NCBI RefSeq assembly: GCF_001665685.1
Contig: NZ_LZTB01000035.1
Coordinates: 186,001-250,000 of the forward strand
Length of the DNA stretch: 64,000 bases
DNA from: Mycobacterium sp. 852013-50091_SCH5140682
Lineage (GTDB): Bacteria; Actinomycetota; Actinomycetes; Mycobacteriales; Mycobacteriaceae
Direction of reading: 5' to 3'
Shown: positions 63,705 to 64,000 of the stretch, one piece after another
How positions within the stretch are numbered: the first letter of the stretch is position 1
Layout of the letters: each line of letters begins with the position of its first letter
Program-made: the position numbers and the translations under genes
The notes under the pieces: model-generated
Told to the model about the DNA's origin: nothing
Databases searched by the model: none
What the model saw: only the letters and a program-made list of their open reading frames with translations

Positions 63705-64000
63705 GGCCAGCGCGCGGGCGGCGTACGGCCCGGCCAGCACGGCCAGCAACAGCACGGCACCACCGCCACCAACCGACAGCGCCGCCGTCCGACGCTGGCT
63801 CACCAGACCCTCGCACTGCTCGGCGTAGTCGCTCATGACGTACGCAGGCCCGGCCAGAGTGTGTTGATCCAGGTTGAGCAGATCCTGCTTGGCCGCGATG
63901 TCGTAGGACGGGCGCATCCCGGTGCCACACGGTATCGGCGCACCCGTGCGGTCGACCACATCAAGGCCGAGCGGCAACATCAACGCGATTACCGCGCCCA
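63435..64000 (-). CDS. Membrane protein, partial at window end
   Basis: The minus-strand frame is open through the window edge, so the true start lies beyond 64000. The visible part has the end of one hydrophobic helix (GAVIALMLPLGLDVV), a periplasmic loop with two cysteines (PIPCGTGMRPSYD; YAEQCEGL) and a second helix (SVGGGGAVLLLAVLAGPYAARAL). Beyond about 63710 it reads through the antisense of the chelatase gene for 270 bp, so the last 90 residues may not be conserved. A two-helix mycobacterial membrane protein of unknown role. Confidence 0.5.
   Translation of the reverse strand, partial: GAVIALMLPLGLDVVDRTGAPIPCGTGMRPSYDIAAKQDLLNLDQHTLAGPAYVMSDYAEQCEGLVSQRRTAALSVGGGGAVLLLAVLAGPYAARALASRRNRQAQYARAAEPVGDQPNHPGVQAQRFADDIPTGVTQPILEEPIGKQVGRHCNAAAAALALRGNSFGDAGRTGGGIGQLYAVAGNR

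Overview
The window looks like chromosomal DNA of a rapidly growing mycobacterium (Mycolicibacterium type). It is GC-rich with many GTG/TTG starts. The right end (56.3-63.7 kb) carries, in order, homologues of the M. tuberculosis block Rv0265c to Rv0259c: FecB2, PxpB, PxpC, AAC(2'), NarK3, an HemD-like regulator and a CbiX-like chelatase, with a YhhQ transporter inserted. Species-level placement is inference.

Layout. (1) 1-0.46 kb: debris, an IS256-type transposase remnant fused to a pdxS remnant. (2) 0.46-15.9 kb: a D-amino-acid/peptide island. It has a dipeptide ABC transporter (five genes in 4-bp overlaps), an SxxK serine hydrolase of D-aminopeptidase type and an N-acyl-D-amino-acid deacylase. 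Next to these are an M20 desuccinylase-like enzyme, a PucR regulator, a COG3375-type GNAT, an N-succinyl/N-acylamino-acid racemase of the enolase superfamily and a lysine-6-dehydrogenase-like protein. The GNAT, racemase and M20 enzyme are the three steps of the known irreversible D-to-L amino-acid conversion. (3) 16-29 kb: an SxxK lipoprotein, then a minus-strand lysine/2-aminoadipate catabolic run: LysR, fused E1 alpha-beta, glutaryl-CoA dehydrogenase, Glu/Leu-type dehydrogenase, ALDH7-type aminoadipate-semialdehyde dehydrogenase, HglS (DUF1338) and D-2-hydroxyglutarate dehydrogenase. Both known exits from 2-oxoadipate seem to be present. (4) 29-32.4 kb: alpha/beta hydrolase, saccharopine-dehydrogenase-like protein and a PaaX-type regulator. 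(5) 32.4-34.2 kb: small membrane protein, GrpB protein and a broken PucR remnant. (6) 34.2-42.8 kb: a second lysine route, L-lysine 2-monooxygenase (DavB) with 5-aminovaleramidase (DavA), plus ALDH, GMC oxidoreductase, APC permease and two IclR regulators. (7) 43.2-44.4 kb: a tryptophanyl-tRNA synthetase behind a Trp-Trp-Trp leader peptide with mutually exclusive RNA hairpins, the best regulatory find here. (8) 44.9-52.8 kb: nucleotidyltransferase-GNAT fusion, Baeyer-Villiger monooxygenase with zinc alcohol dehydrogenase, MFS-UspA fusion, and ohrR/ohr with clear operators. (9) 52.9-64 kb: permease, YtcJ-type amidohydrolase, small secreted protein, then the conserved mycobacterial block, in which several starts look leaderless.

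Taken together, most of the accessory DNA serves import and breakdown of D- and L-amino acids, above all lysine, down to 2-oxoglutarate and crotonyl-CoA. Enzyme assignments rest on recalled family motifs and on gene neighbours. No database search was run. No tRNA, rRNA, CRISPR array or intact insertion sequence was recognised.
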